DNA of 64,000 nt from Pseudomonas sp. BCA17 (GTDB taxonomy: Bacteria > Pseudomonadota > Gammaproteobacteria > Pseudomonadales > Pseudomonadaceae), in contig NZ_SGWI01000002.1 in the NCBI RefSeq assembly GCF_004519405.1, positions 434,001 to 498,000 on the forward strand, given 5' to 3'. The notes under the pieces were generated by a model that had not been told where the DNA came from, did not search any database, and saw nothing but the letters and a program-made list of their open reading frames with translations. Numbering within the stretch: position 1 is the stretch's first letter; each line of letters starts with the position of its first letter. This document shows positions 9,452-18,160 of the stretch, piece after piece. Both the position numbers and the translations under genes were made by a program.

Positions 9452-10903
9452 ATGATCCCAGTAATCCTTTCCGGTGGTAGCGGCTCACGTCTTTGGCCGC
9501 TTTCCCGTAAACAGTTCCCTAAACAATTCCTGGCCCTGACCGGCGAGCACACGCTGTTCCAGCAAACCCTGGAACGCCTGGTGTTCGAAGGCATGGACTC
9601 CCCGATCGTGGTCTGCAACAAGGACCACCGTTTCATCGTCAACGAGCAACTGGCCGCGCGTAAGCTCGAATGCCAGCGCATCCTGATGGAACCGTTCGGC
9701 CGCAACACCGCGCCGGCCGTGGCCCTCACCGCGATGATGCTGGTCAATGAAGGCCGCGACGAATTAATGCTGGTGCTGCCGGCCGACCACGTGATCGATG
9801 ACCAGAAAGCCCTGCAACGCGCCCTGGCCCTGGCCACCGTGGCCGCCGAGCGTGGCGAGATGGTGCTGTTCGGTGTACCGGCGACCCGTCCGGAAACCGG
9901 CTACGGCTATATCAAGTCCACCAACGACTCACTGCTGCCCGAAGGCGTAAGCCGCGTGCAACAGTTCGTGGAAAAACCCGATGAAAAACGTGCCGTGGAG
10001 TTTGTCAAAAACGGCGGTTACTTCTGGAACAGCGGCATGTTCCTGTTCCGCGCCAGCCGCTTCCTCGAAGAGCTGAAAAAGCACGATCCGGACATCTACG
10101 ACACTTGCGTGCTGACCCTGGAACGCAGTGCACAGGATGCCGACACCGTGACGTTCGACGAAGCCACCTTCGCCTGCTGCCCGGACAACTCCATCGACTA
10201 CGCTGTGATGGAAAAAACCCAGCGCGCCTGCGTAGTGCCGTTGAGCGCCGGTTGGAGCGACGTGGGTTGCTGGGCCTCGCTGTGGGCGGTCAACGATAAG
10301 GACGCCAACGGCAACGTGAGCAAAGGCGACGTGGTGATCCAGGACAGCCGCAACTGCATGGTGCATGGCAACGGCAAGCTGGTGTCGGTGATCGGCCTGG
10401 ACAACATCGTGGTGGTGGAAACCAAGGACGCGATGATGATTGCCCACAAGGACAAGGTCCAGGGCGTCAAGCAGATGGTCAACACGCTGAATGAGCAAGG
10501 CCGCAGCGAAACCCAGAACCATTGTGAAGTCTATCGTCCGTGGGGTTCCTACGACTCGGTGGACATGGGCGGACGCTTCCAGGTCAAGCACATCTCGGTC
10601 AAGCCGGGCGCATGCCTGTCGCTGCAAATGCACCACCACCGCGCCGAGCACTGGATCGTGGTCAGCGGCACCGCTGAAGTCACCTGCGACGAGAACGTGT
10701 TCCTGCTCTGCGAGAACCAGTCCACCTACATCCCGATTGCCTCGGTGCACCGCCTGCGCAACCCGGGCAAGATCCCGCTGGAAATTATCGAAGTGCAATC
10801 GGGCAGTTACCTGGGTGAAGACGATATCGAGCGGTTCGAAGATATCTACGGGCGCTCGACCCCGATTGAACGTGGCGTTTCGGTGAAAACTATCGCGCAG
10901 TAA
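9452..10903 (+). CDS. algA: AlgA, phosphomannose isomerase / GDP-mannose pyrophosphorylase
   Basis: AlgA makes mannose-6-phosphate from fructose-6-phosphate and GDP-mannose from mannose-1-phosphate, feeding AlgD with the alginate precursor in the cytoplasm. The N-terminal nucleotidyltransferase domain opens with ILSGGSGSRLWPLSRKQFPKQF (nucleotide-binding signature) and contains the FVEKPD motif. The C-terminal cupin (type II PMI) shows QMHHHRAEHWIVVSGTAEVT. The true start is the ATG at 9452, eight bases after AAGGAG; a longer open frame from 9398 lacks homology. At 483 aa it matches the P. aeruginosa length. It is the last gene of the operon and is followed by a strong terminator. Confidence 0.97.
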   Translation: MIPVILSGGSGSRLWPLSRKQFPKQFLALTGEHTLFQQTLERLVFEGMDSPIVVCNKDHRFIVNEQLAARKLECQRILMEPFGRNTAPAVALTAMMLVNEGRDELMLVLPADHVIDDQKALQRALALATVAAERGEMVLFGVPATRPETGYGYIKSTNDSLLPEGVSRVQQFVEKPDEKRAVEFVKNGGYFWNSGMFLFRASRFLEELKKHDPDIYDTCVLTLERSAQDADTVTFDEATFACCPDNSIDYAVMEKTQRACVVPLSAGWSDVGCWASLWAVNDKDANGNVSKGDVVIQDSRNCMVHGNGKLVSVIGLDNIVVVETKDAMMIAHKDKVQGVKQMVNTLNEQGRSETQNHCEVYRPWGSYDSVDMGGRFQVKHISVKPGACLSLQMHHHRAEHWIVVSGTAEVTCDENVFLLCENQSTYIPIASVHRLRNPGKIPLEIIEVQSGSYLGEDDIERFEDIYGRSTPIERGVSVKTIAQ

Positions 10904-10917
10904 AACAGTCGTACAAG

Positions 10918-10975
10918 AAGCCCTCGTCCAGCCGACTGCGTCCCCTATCCGCAGCCGGTTGGGCGGGGGCTTTTT
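10918..10975 (+). terminator. Intrinsic terminator of the alginate operon
   Basis: Starting 15 bases after the algA stop, a stem of about 23 pairs (AAGCCC...GACTGCG with CGCAGCC...GGGGGCTT, mismatches mainly G-U compatible) with a short loop is followed by TTTTTCTTT. This is the strongest intrinsic terminator in the left part of the window. Confidence 0.9.
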
Positions 10976-11099
10976 CTTTGGGCTTTGCGTCGACGGCGAG
11001 GGCCAAATCGGCAGCAAACCCAGGCAACACCTGTTTCAAGCTGGCCAATCCCACCTACGCTTAAGTTAGGATGCTCGTTCCCTACTTGAGGTGGTCTCC

Positions 11100-11564
11100 A
11101 TGTTCTTCGGCGTTCTCCTGATCATCACTTGGCTGATCCTGCTGCTGCGCTACCCCGCCAAGGCGCTGCCGGTCTCCCTCGCCGCCGCTGTCGGCCTGGG
11201 TTTCGTGGCGATCTGGGTGGTGTGGCTGGATAACCGCGAAGCCTCGCAACTGGCGCGTCTCGAGCTGCGTATCCTCTACGCGCCACAAGACTGCCAGGCT
11301 GACCGCCCGTTGAAGCTGACCTTGAAGAACACCAACGACGTCCCCCTGACGGAGTTGCGCTGGCGCGTGGCCGCCTATGCACCCGGCGATACGGTCAATC
11401 TGGCCGACAACGTCTACGCCGCTCCACGCTATCGCGGCCCCGGCGAGCTGCAGGCCGGTGAGACCTGGGAAGATTGCCTGCCCACACCACCGCTACGTCC
11501 CGGCTACCGCCCGCAAACCCTGGAATTTCGCGCCGAGCACCTGCAAGGCAGTTTCTCGGACTGA
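11100..11564 (+). CDS. Small inner-membrane protein of unknown function
   Basis: The 154-aa product has two N-terminal membrane segments (about residues 3-17 and 25-43) followed by a soluble, probably periplasmic domain with a beta-rich pattern and two cysteines (DCQAD and DCLPT). Similar pseudomonad proteins are often labelled multidrug transporter in databases, but nothing in this sequence supports transport. The ATG at 11100 follows GAGGTGG (11086-11092 region), and the gene is 14 bases before the SDR gene, so the two are probably cotranscribed. Function is not recognised. Confidence 0.75.
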   Translation: MFFGVLLIITWLILLLRYPAKALPVSLAAAVGLGFVAIWVVWLDNREASQLARLELRILYAPQDCQADRPLKLTLKNTNDVPLTELRWRVAAYAPGDTVNLADNVYAAPRYRGPGELQAGETWEDCLPTPPLRPGYRPQTLEFRAEHLQGSFSD

Positions 11565-11578
11565 CAAAGGACTGATCC

Positions 11579-12391
11579 ATGCCCAACGTACTTATCACCG
11601 GTTGCTCTAGCGGCATCGGCCGCGCCCTCGCCGACGCATTCAAAGCCGCAGGCTACGACGTGTGGGCCAGTGCCCGCCGCCAGGACGATGTGGCCGGACT
11701 ATCCGCTGCCGGCTTCAATGCCGTGCAACTGGACGTCAACGACAATGCCGCCTTGCAGCGCCTGGCCGAACAACTGGGCGAGTTGGACGTGCTGGTGAAC
11801 AACGCGGGTTATGGCGCTATGGGCCCCCTGCTCGATGGCGGCACGGACGCGATGCAACGCCAATTCGAGACCAATGTATTTTCCATCGTCGGCGTGACCC
11901 AGGCCCTGTTCCCGGCCCTGCGGCGCAGCAAAGGACTGGTGGTGAATATCGGCAGCGTTTCCGGGGTGCTGGTGACACCGTTTGCCGGTGCGTACTGCGC
12001 ATCAAAAGCCGCCGTGCATGCCCTGAGCGATGCACTGCGCATGGAATTGGCGCCATTTGGCGTGCGGGTGATGGAAGTCCAACCGGGCGCGATCAACACA
12101 AGCTTTGCCAAAAATGCCGGCGCCCAGGCGGAGCTGTTAATCAACGAACAATCGCCGTGGTGGCCGTTGCGGGACGGCATTCGCGCGCGCAGCCAGGCCT
12201 CCCAGGACAAGCCGACCCCCGCCAACGTTTTCGCGGCGGATGTGCTCAAGGCGGTGCAACAAAAAGAACCTGCGCGCCTGTTGCGTTCGGGCAATGGCAG
12301 CCGGGCGTTGCCGTTGATGGCTGCGTTGTTGCCCAAGGGCTTGCTGGAGAAGGTGTTGAAGAAGCGCTTCGGGCTGTCCGGTTCCCTCTAG
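11579..12391 (+). CDS. Short-chain dehydrogenase/reductase (SDR)
   Basis: A classical SDR of 270 aa with the full motif set: NAD(P)-binding TGCSSGIG at residues 7-14, NNAG near residue 80, and the catalytic S...YCASK pair in the middle. The ARR after the second strand suggests NADP preference. The C-terminal region (IRARSQASQDKPTPANVFAADVL) resembles the retinol-dehydrogenase-like group. Substrate cannot be deduced. It starts 14 bases after the small membrane protein gene. Confidence 0.88.
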   Translation: MPNVLITGCSSGIGRALADAFKAAGYDVWASARRQDDVAGLSAAGFNAVQLDVNDNAALQRLAEQLGELDVLVNNAGYGAMGPLLDGGTDAMQRQFETNVFSIVGVTQALFPALRRSKGLVVNIGSVSGVLVTPFAGAYCASKAAVHALSDALRMELAPFGVRVMEVQPGAINTSFAKNAGAQAELLINEQSPWWPLRDGIRARSQASQDKPTPANVFAADVLKAVQQKEPARLLRSGNGSRALPLMAALLPKGLLEKVLKKRFGLSGSL

Positions 12392-12491
12392 CCCTTCATG
12401 GCCATGCCAGTGCCCTGTGGAATATCAATCGGCAAGTCAGCTTCTGCCTCGGCGCCGCCGCACTCAGTGCGCTGTTGTCGGCCTTGGATTG

Positions 12492-12506
12492 TTTCGCTAC
12501 AACCTT
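12492..12506 (+). promoter_or_regulatory. Copy 1 of a shared 15-bp motif (TTTCGCTACAANCTT)
   Basis: TTTCGCTACAACCTT lies about 100 bases before the NTF2-like gene. The same 15-mer with one substitution occurs at 13042-13056 before the exporter operon. Two such copies in two neighbouring promoter regions suggest a shared regulator site or promoter element. The rest of the 12392-12608 gap shows nothing else I can name. Confidence 0.35.
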
Positions 12507-12608
12507 CACGATAGCCGCAGCCTTGACCGTGCTGCCCTTCTTTGCAGTGTTACGCCTGGATACCTCCAGGGTCCGCGCACTGCTTCATCCTGCCAACGAG
12601 CGACAGCC

Positions 12609-13010
12609 ATGAATGATTACAGTGTTTTTTTCGACGAAGTGATCCACACCCATATCCAGATCGAGCAATGGTTTGCCGGGGTTGCGCCTGAAGGCACGTT
12701 ACAGAGCCTGCTCGCGCGTTTCTCGCCCGAGTTCAGCATGGTCGCACCCGCGACCGGCGCCAGGGTGAATGCCGCCGGGGTCAATGCGCTGTTCACACGC
12801 CTGGGCGGCATGCGCCCGGGTTTGAAAATCACCTTGAGCGAGATGGTCGGGATCGATCAACACGCGAACGGTGCGACTGTCACTTATCGCGAACATCAGA
12901 TCGATGACAGCGGCACACAGACGGACCGCCGGGCCACGGTGGTGTTCGAGAAGCAGGCCGGTGGCGCGCTGCTATGGCGCCACCTGCACGAGACTTACTG
13001 CCAGCCGTGA
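12609..13010 (+). CDS. NTF2-like (SnoaL/DUF4440-type) protein
   Basis: The 133-aa product has the length and pattern of the NTF2-like cone fold: an N-terminal helix with a conserved WF (EQWFAGVAPEG), a FSPEFSMVAPATG strand pair, and a C-terminal strand ending WRHLHETY, which closely resembles the end of small DUF4440 proteins (WLHVHETW in relatives). Such proteins are small-molecule binders or isomerase-like enzymes; the ligand is unknown. The ATG at 12609 is taken because the frame is open upstream but contains no other convincing start. It stands alone between two gaps, just before the ABC exporter operon. Confidence 0.75.
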   Translation: MNDYSVFFDEVIHTHIQIEQWFAGVAPEGTLQSLLARFSPEFSMVAPATGARVNAAGVNALFTRLGGMRPGLKITLSEMVGIDQHANGATVTYREHQIDDSGTQTDRRATVVFEKQAGGALLWRHLHETYCQP

Positions 13011-13041
13011 CCCTGCGGTCATTCATTACAGAGCAATACAA

Positions 13042-13056
13042 TTTCGCTACAAACTT
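13042..13056 (+). promoter_or_regulatory. Copy 2 of the shared 15-bp motif
   Basis: TTTCGCTACAAACTT lies about 123 bases before the GTG start of the exporter operon. It differs from the copy at 12492-12506 in one base. It is directly followed by the 13061-13085 hairpin. Confidence 0.35.
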
Positions 13057-13060
13057 GAAC

Positions 13061-13085
13061 GGGCGCATTGCGTAAAGTTGCGCCC
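13061..13085 (+). other. GC-rich hairpin in the exporter operon leader
   Basis: GGGCGCA (13061-13067) and TGCGCCC (13079-13085) pair perfectly around an 11-base loop. No T-run follows, so it is either a weak terminator for the NTF2-like gene or a leader structure of the downstream operon. Confidence 0.35.
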
Positions 13086-13178
13086 TGATTCTTGACTCAA
13101 CAATCACCTCGCTCCTATCCGGCTGGTCGTTGATCGAAGTCCGCGTCGATCCTCTAAAGCAGTCCTGGTACCTTCTGG

Positions 13179-14600
13179 GTGAACCTTATCAAGCCTTTTA
13201 ACCAATCGCGCTCTTGCCGGACGCTATGCACATTGTCACTGGTGTTGATAGCGGTGACCGGCTGTTCAGTCGACCCGTTGCCCGCATTGAAGCCCACCCC
13301 ACCCGAAGCCTGGCGCAATGCGCCGCCTCCCGGGTCGCCACTCAAACCCGACCTGAGCCAGTGGTGGCGCGCATTCAATGATCCCCAGCTCGATGCGCTG
13401 GTGGAGCGGGCACTGCAGAACAACCTGGATGTGGCCGCCGCCGTCGAGCGCCTGCGGGCCGCGCGGGTCTTGCGCGAGCATTCGCAATCGCCCTATCTCC
13501 CCACGCTGGGCATCAAGACGTACGATGCGATAAGCCCTGACACCAGCACGTCGTACTTCCTGATCGGCTTTGACGCGCAGTGGGAACTGCCGCTTTTTGG
13601 CGCCGGACAAAGCGCTGACCGTGTCGCCCAGGGCAATCAGGCGCTGGTCGTAGCCGACTTGCGCAGCGTCCAGGTGTCGTTGGTGGCTGAAGTGGTGCGC
13701 CAATGGATCGAACTGCGTTCGGCGCAACAGGCTGAACACGCCCTGATGACCCTGCGCGACACCCAGCGTGAAAAGCTGCAACTGTTGCAGGTGCGTGAGC
13801 AGCTCACCCTGGCCCCCCGGGTTGACGTGGCCGGCGCCGAGGCTGAACTGGCGCAGGCCGACATGCTGCTGACCGAGCCACGGCAACGGATCAACAGCCA
13901 TGCGCAACAATTGGCGCTACTGACGGGGCAACCGGAACCCGACGCACACTGGCTGCAACCCGGCTCCCCGCCCACGCTTGGCCAATGGCAACTCAACGGC
14001 CTGCCGGCGGACCTGTTGCGCACACGTCCGGAGATTGCCGGCGCCGAGGCCAATGTATTGATAGCCGCCGGTGAACTGGGGCTGAGCCAAGCCGATATGT
14101 ACCCGCACCTGAGCCTGGGCGCCTCGTTGCAGTGGTCGCTGAACATTGCCAGCAATCGCAAGCGCACGCCCAGCGGCAACAGCATTTTCTCGGCCGGGCC
14201 GGGGATCAGTATCCCGCTGTTCGACTGGGGCCAGCGAGCCGCCGCCGCCAAAGCCAGCAGTCATCAGATGCAGGCCGCCGTGCTGGCTTATCGGCAGGCG
14301 GTGCTGCAAGGCGTCGCTGAGGCCGAAATCGCGCTGGGTGACCTTGAGCAACTGCGTCTGCGCGAGCAATCGGCGAAACAGGTCTATGCCGCGCAACGGA
14401 CACGCCTGGAGGCGGCACAACAGCGCGTCGACCTGGGTTTGATGAGCCCGCTGGAACTGACGGGCGCCCAGGTGGAAACGCTGCGTGCCCAGCAACAGGC
14501 CGACAGCGCGACCACCCAACGGGATGTCGCCTACGTCGCACTCTACAAGGCGCTCGGCGGCGCGCCTTTACCGGCGACAACGTTGAAGGATGCTGACTGA
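13179..14600 (+). CDS. Outer-membrane efflux factor (TolC/NodT-type lipoprotein)
   Basis: A 473-aa outer-membrane factor of the OprM/NodT family, forming the exit duct of a tripartite exporter. The signal peptide ends in the lipobox VTGC, followed by the family start SVDPLPALKPTPPEAWRN and WWRAFNDPQLDALVERALQNNLDVAAA. The second half repeats the fold (LRTRPEIAGAEANVLIAAGELGLSQADMYPHLSLGA, then GPGISIPLFDWGQR). The GTG at 13179 is used because it gives a proper lipoprotein signal; its ribosome site is weak. Its TGA overlaps the ATG of the permease gene (TGATG), so the exporter genes are translationally coupled. Confidence 0.88.
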   Translation: MNLIKPFNQSRSCRTLCTLSLVLIAVTGCSVDPLPALKPTPPEAWRNAPPPGSPLKPDLSQWWRAFNDPQLDALVERALQNNLDVAAAVERLRAARVLREHSQSPYLPTLGIKTYDAISPDTSTSYFLIGFDAQWELPLFGAGQSADRVAQGNQALVVADLRSVQVSLVAEVVRQWIELRSAQQAEHALMTLRDTQREKLQLLQVREQLTLAPRVDVAGAEAELAQADMLLTEPRQRINSHAQQLALLTGQPEPDAHWLQPGSPPTLGQWQLNGLPADLLRTRPEIAGAEANVLIAAGELGLSQADMYPHLSLGASLQWSLNIASNRKRTPSGNSIFSAGPGISIPLFDWGQRAAAAKASSHQMQAAVLAYRQAVLQGVAEAEIALGDLEQLRLREQSAKQVYAAQRTRLEAAQQRVDLGLMSPLELTGAQVETLRAQQQADSATTQRDVAYVALYKALGGAPLPATTLKDAD

Positions 14601-15730
14601 TGGTGGCTCTTGCCCGTCTGACACTGGTCCATGAGTGGCGCCGCTTCCTGCCCGCGATGATCGCGGTAGGCTTCGCCGGTTTGCTGCAGTTGCTCCAGAC
14701 GGCCCTGGTACTGGGCATCTTCGGCAGTGCCAGTGTGTATATCACCGGCTCCACGGCAGACCTTTGGGTCGGTTATCCCGGCACGCAAAGCGTCAACCTC
14801 GGGCGGCCGATCAATGCCGATGTAGAAATGCGCCTGCGCATGGATGCCGATATCCAGCGGGTGGAGTCGTTCCGCTGGGTGGATGCCGATTGGCGCGGTG
14901 CACGCGATACCGGTGGTGTGTCGGTCTACGTCTGCGGCATTGATGCCGGCCCCCACGGCCTGATGTTTGAACGGACCTTGCCCCCCCTGTTGCGTGCCCG
15001 CCTGGATGAGCCCGGCGCCGTGATCGTGGACCGCGCCGACCTGGACAGCCTGGGCGTCAAGCTGGGGGATAGCGCAATCATCAACGGCCAGCGCGTGCAT
15101 GTGGTCGGCGTCACCAGCGGCATGCGTGCGCTGGGCGGGGTCAACGTGCTGGCATCGCTCTCCACGGCACAACAACTCGACGCCACCGCCACGGCGGACC
15201 GCATGACGTACCTGGTCGCCAAAGTGCGCGACCCGAGCCAGGCCGAAGCCGTTGCCGCGCGCCTGGGCGGCGGTGCCGGGTTCGGCAACTACGCAGTCTG
15301 GACCGCCCAGCAGTTCGCCCAGCGCTCGCAGATGTACTGGATGTTCGACACGGGCGCCGGTGCAGGCGTGTTGTTTCTGGCAGGCATCGTCTTTCTGGTC
15401 GGCGCCGTGATCACCAGCCAGACGCTGGTGGCCGCCATCATCGGTTCGATCCGCGAGTACGCAACCCTGAATGCCCTTGGCGTGGGGGTCAATGCCCTGC
15501 GCAAAGTGGTGATGGAACAGGCGTTCTGGGTCGGGGCGCTGGGGCTGCTCGGCAGTTCGGTGCTGGCGGGGCTGTTCTTTGTCATGGCGGCGCACTACAA
15601 CGTGCCGTTGCAACTTTCGCCCAGCGCGGCTCTGGCGTGCGTGCTGCTGAGCATGATCCTGGCACTGGTGTCGGGCCTCGCGGCCATCCGCACGTTACGC
15701 CACGCCGACCCGGCAAGCCTTCTGAGATAA
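14600..15730 (+). CDS. ABC exporter permease (DevC/MacB-type, FtsX-like)
   Basis: The 376-aa inner-membrane protein has one N-terminal membrane span, a periplasmic domain of about 200 residues and three C-terminal spans ending in a LAAIRTLRHADPASLLR tail, the layout of DevC/MacB type VII ABC permeases. The C-terminal segment IGSIREYATLNALGVGVNALRKVVMEQAFWVG is the usual FtsX-like coupling region. It lies between the outer-membrane factor and the ATPase gene in an ATP-driven tripartite exporter. Substrate is unknown; in cyanobacteria DevBCA exports glycolipids. Confidence 0.85.
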   Translation: MVALARLTLVHEWRRFLPAMIAVGFAGLLQLLQTALVLGIFGSASVYITGSTADLWVGYPGTQSVNLGRPINADVEMRLRMDADIQRVESFRWVDADWRGARDTGGVSVYVCGIDAGPHGLMFERTLPPLLRARLDEPGAVIVDRADLDSLGVKLGDSAIINGQRVHVVGVTSGMRALGGVNVLASLSTAQQLDATATADRMTYLVAKVRDPSQAEAVAARLGGGAGFGNYAVWTAQQFAQRSQMYWMFDTGAGAGVLFLAGIVFLVGAVITSQTLVAAIIGSIREYATLNALGVGVNALRKVVMEQAFWVGALGLLGSSVLAGLFFVMAAHYNVPLQLSPSAALACVLLSMILALVSGLAAIRTLRHADPASLLR

Positions 15731-15736
15731 CTGCCC

Positions 15737-16489
15737 ATGAGCCTCTCGACATCGGCAACCGCCATCACGCTTCAAGCCCGCGGTATCAGCAAGTCGTTTA
15801 CCTCGGGCCGGATCGTGACGCCTGTGCTGCACGATATTTCCCTGGCGATACGGCCAGGGGAACTGACCCTGATCTCAGGCCCGTCCGGTTGCGGCAAAAG
15901 TACGCTGCTGGCGATCCTCAGTGGTTTGCAACGCCCCGACCAGGGCAGCGCCACCGCATTGGGGCAGGACCTGGCAAGCCTGGATAACCAGGCACTCGAG
16001 CGTTTTCGCCTCAAGCACACCGGCTTTGTGTTCCAGGGTTTCAACCTGTTCCCGGCCCTGACCGCACTGCAACAGGTCGAACTGCCGTTGAGCTACCTGG
16101 GCCTGCCCCACCAAGAAGTACGCCAGCGCGCCATCACGGCCCTGGAAGAAGTCGGGCTCGGTGCGCGCATGAAGCTGCGCCCGGCCGAATTGTCCGGTGG
16201 CGAAAAGCAACGTGTCGCCATCGCCCGTGCCGTGGCCAAAGAGCCCGAACTGCTGTTCGCCGACGAACCCACCAGCGCGCTCGACGCCGCCAACGGCCAT
16301 ATCGTGATCGACATTTTGCACAGGATCGCACGCACACACGGGACCACGGTGCTGTGTGTCAGTCACGACCCGCGTCTGATCAACAGCTCCGACCGCGTGC
16401 TGAGCATGGAAGACGGCCGCATCCTGAACGATCACTTCCAACCCTTCCCACCCGCCGGACTGGCCGGTGCCCAGGAACATTCCGTATGA
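15737..16489 (+). CDS. ABC exporter ATPase (DevA/LolD/MacB-type)
   Basis: A 250-aa ABC nucleotide-binding protein with Walker A GPSGCGKST, Q-loop VFQGFNLF, signature LSGGEKQR, Walker B ELLFADEPTSALD and switch histidine CVSHD. The sequence type is the LolD/MacB/DevA group that powers membrane-to-periplasm export with FtsX-like permeases. It is six bases after the permease gene, and its stop overlaps the adaptor start (ATGA). Confidence 0.92.
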   Translation: MSLSTSATAITLQARGISKSFTSGRIVTPVLHDISLAIRPGELTLISGPSGCGKSTLLAILSGLQRPDQGSATALGQDLASLDNQALERFRLKHTGFVFQGFNLFPALTALQQVELPLSYLGLPHQEVRQRAITALEEVGLGARMKLRPAELSGGEKQRVAIARAVAKEPELLFADEPTSALDAANGHIVIDILHRIARTHGTTVLCVSHDPRLINSSDRVLSMEDGRILNDHFQPFPPAGLAGAQEHSV

Positions 16490-17388
16490 ACTCGCGTTCG
16501 CTTCGCCCATGGCTGGTTCTGAGTAGCGCACTGTTGTTGCTCGCAGGTTGCTCCCGTGAAGATCAACCGGCAAACCCCGCCGCATCGGCCCCCAGCTACC
16601 TGGCGGTCGCCCGTGGCCGCATTGACGTGGAAGGCGGCCTGCTCAAGCTCGGCTTCACTTCCGACGCGGTGGTTAATGAGATCAAGGTAAAAGAAGGCGA
16701 GCAGGTCAAAAAAGGCCAACTGCTCGCTACCCTGGACAGCGAGCTGCAACAACTGGCGGTGGGTGCTGCACTGACCGGGCAACAACAGGTGCAGGTGCAA
16801 GCCAAACAACTGGCCAGGCAGCTCAAGTTCGCCGAACAGAAGGCCAAGCGCCTGACATTGGCCGCCGGAGCAGGCGCCGGCGACCAACAAAGTGCCGATG
16901 AGGCCCACGAAGCGGTCGAGCGGCTACGTGACGAGAGCGAAACCAATAAGGTGCAAGCCGACATCGCGACGAGAAAGCTCAACGCCGCACGCTACGAACT
17001 GACCCGGCGCAGCCTTCGCGCGCCCATCGATGCCGAAGTGGTCCGTCGCCTGATCCAGCCCGGCGCGGCGGTCTCCGCGCAGTCCGGTGCGGCCTTCGTA
17101 TTGCTACCGAACCAGCCGCGTATCGTACGTGCCGAGCTGAATGAATCATTCGCCGGCGTGGTCACTCCAGGAATGAAGGCCGAAGTGACGGATGACGGCG
17201 GCAATGGTTCGGCACCGCTGTCTGCCCATGTGGTGCGCATCAGTGCGGTACTGGGCAACAGCACCCTTGAAGACGACGCCCAGGTGCGGGCCAACATGCG
17301 TACGGTCGAATGTATCCTGGCGTTCGACCAGCCCCCGCCGGCGTCACTGCGGGTCGGTCAACGCATGCTGGTGCGGTTCGGCCCGTAG
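16486..17388 (+). CDS. Periplasmic adaptor of the ABC exporter (HlyD/DevB-type lipoprotein)
   Basis: The 300-aa membrane-fusion protein starts with a lipoprotein signal (LLLLAGCSRED) rather than a membrane anchor. It has a lipoyl half-motif (VNEIKVKEGEQVKKGQLLATLDSELQQ), a helical hairpin with Gln/Lys/Glu-rich coiled coil (about residues 85-170), then SLRAPIDAEVVRRLIQPGAAVS and a beta-barrel. It joins the inner-membrane ABC unit to the outer-membrane factor encoded upstream. It is the last gene of the operon; 11 bases later a strong hairpin marks the edge of the rearranged region. Confidence 0.87.
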   Translation: MNSRSLRPWLVLSSALLLLAGCSREDQPANPAASAPSYLAVARGRIDVEGGLLKLGFTSDAVVNEIKVKEGEQVKKGQLLATLDSELQQLAVGAALTGQQQVQVQAKQLARQLKFAEQKAKRLTLAAGAGAGDQQSADEAHEAVERLRDESETNKVQADIATRKLNAARYELTRRSLRAPIDAEVVRRLIQPGAAVSAQSGAAFVLLPNQPRIVRAELNESFAGVVTPGMKAEVTDDGGNGSAPLSAHVVRISAVLGNSTLEDDAQVRANMRTVECILAFDQPPPASLRVGQRMLVRFGP

Positions 17389-17398
17389 GCGTGTGCCT

Positions 17399-17425
17399 GG
17401 GCAGGCCGTGCAACGCGGCCTGCTC
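17399..17425 (+). other. Strong hairpin without T-run after the exporter operon
   Basis: GGGCAGGCCG (17399-17408) pairs with CGGCCTGCTC (17416-17425) over a seven-base loop. The following bases are not T-rich and belong to the truncated aaeA-like copy. A plausible reading is an exporter terminator whose T-tract was lost when the junction formed. Confidence 0.5.
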
Positions 17426-17709
17426 AACGGGTCGTCGGGTTGACGATCACCGTGCAGGTGATGCCTGCCGCCAGCAGCACGCCTTGGGGCACCTCATCGA
17501 TATGAATGCGCTCCGGCACCCGCTGGGCCAATCGTACCCAGTTGAAGGTCGGGTTCACATCGGCAATCAACTCGCGACTTTCGGGGTTGTCACGGTCATA
17601 GATACCCCGCGAGATGCTTTCCACGTGGCCCTTGAGCGTCTCGCCACTCATCAATTGCATATCGGCTTTGTCACCGACTTTGACGTGGGGCAGCTTGGTT
17701 TCTTCAAAG
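17424..17709 (-). pseudogene. Truncated second copy of the aaeA-like 3' end
   Basis: On the minus strand this stretch encodes the C-terminal part of an AaeA-type adaptor, from FEETKLPHVKVGDKADMQL to ITCTVIV, and ends at a TGA (17424-17426). It matches the 3' end of the intact gene at 20048-20911 in the same orientation. The match is very close in 17535-17709 but clearly diverged in the last 100 bases of the gene, so the copy is not a simple recent duplicate. It stops abruptly at 17709 where the IS66 end begins. It has no start region and is presumably not functional. Confidence 0.85.
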
Positions 17710-17792
17710 GTAAGCGCTCCATAAACCCCACATTCAAAACGCTTAGCGGATCCCGGATGCTGTGCTCCGATTCTCTCAGGAACCAGCTCGCC

Positions 17793-18142
17793 ATGATGAG
17801 ACCCGATGCCAAAGCCAAAAGTACCCCAAGCCGGCCGACTTCCGAAAATCCATCGGAGGCTTGGCTGTGCTGGTTGAGCTAGATATTAAAGTCGCAGTAT
17901 TTGGCCCCGTGCTTTTCGTCCTCCTCAACAAGCCTCGAAACCGAGTGAAGATTCTGTATTGGGAGCGCAACAGCTTCTGCCTTTGGCTCAAGCTCCTCGA
18001 GTCCGAACGATTCAAAACATCGCCTGACGTCACCGACGAGGCGATCGTTCTGACCGTCCAGGAACTCAACTGGATGCTCGATGGCTTTGACCTCTGGCGC
18101 AACCGTCCTCATCAAGTTTTGACGCCGCGATTAGTAGCCTGA
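17793..18142 (+). pseudogene. tnpB: IS66 tnpB remnant (frameshifted)
   Basis: TnpB of IS66 is a small accessory protein needed for transposition. The start MMRPDAKAK lies in one frame (from 17793) and the remainder, YPKPADFRKSIGGLAVLVELDIKV through QELNWMLDGFDLWRNRPHQVLTPRLVA, in another, so a small deletion near 17825 has broken the gene. The C-terminal two thirds is otherwise intact and recognisable. Confidence 0.85.
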
Positions 18143-18160
18143 TTCGGGATAATCCAGGGC

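Noticed and set aside
12417..12608. N-terminal extension of the NTF2-like gene
   Set aside because: The frame is open but Arg/Cys-rich and unlike the family; the ATG at 12609 gives the expected length.
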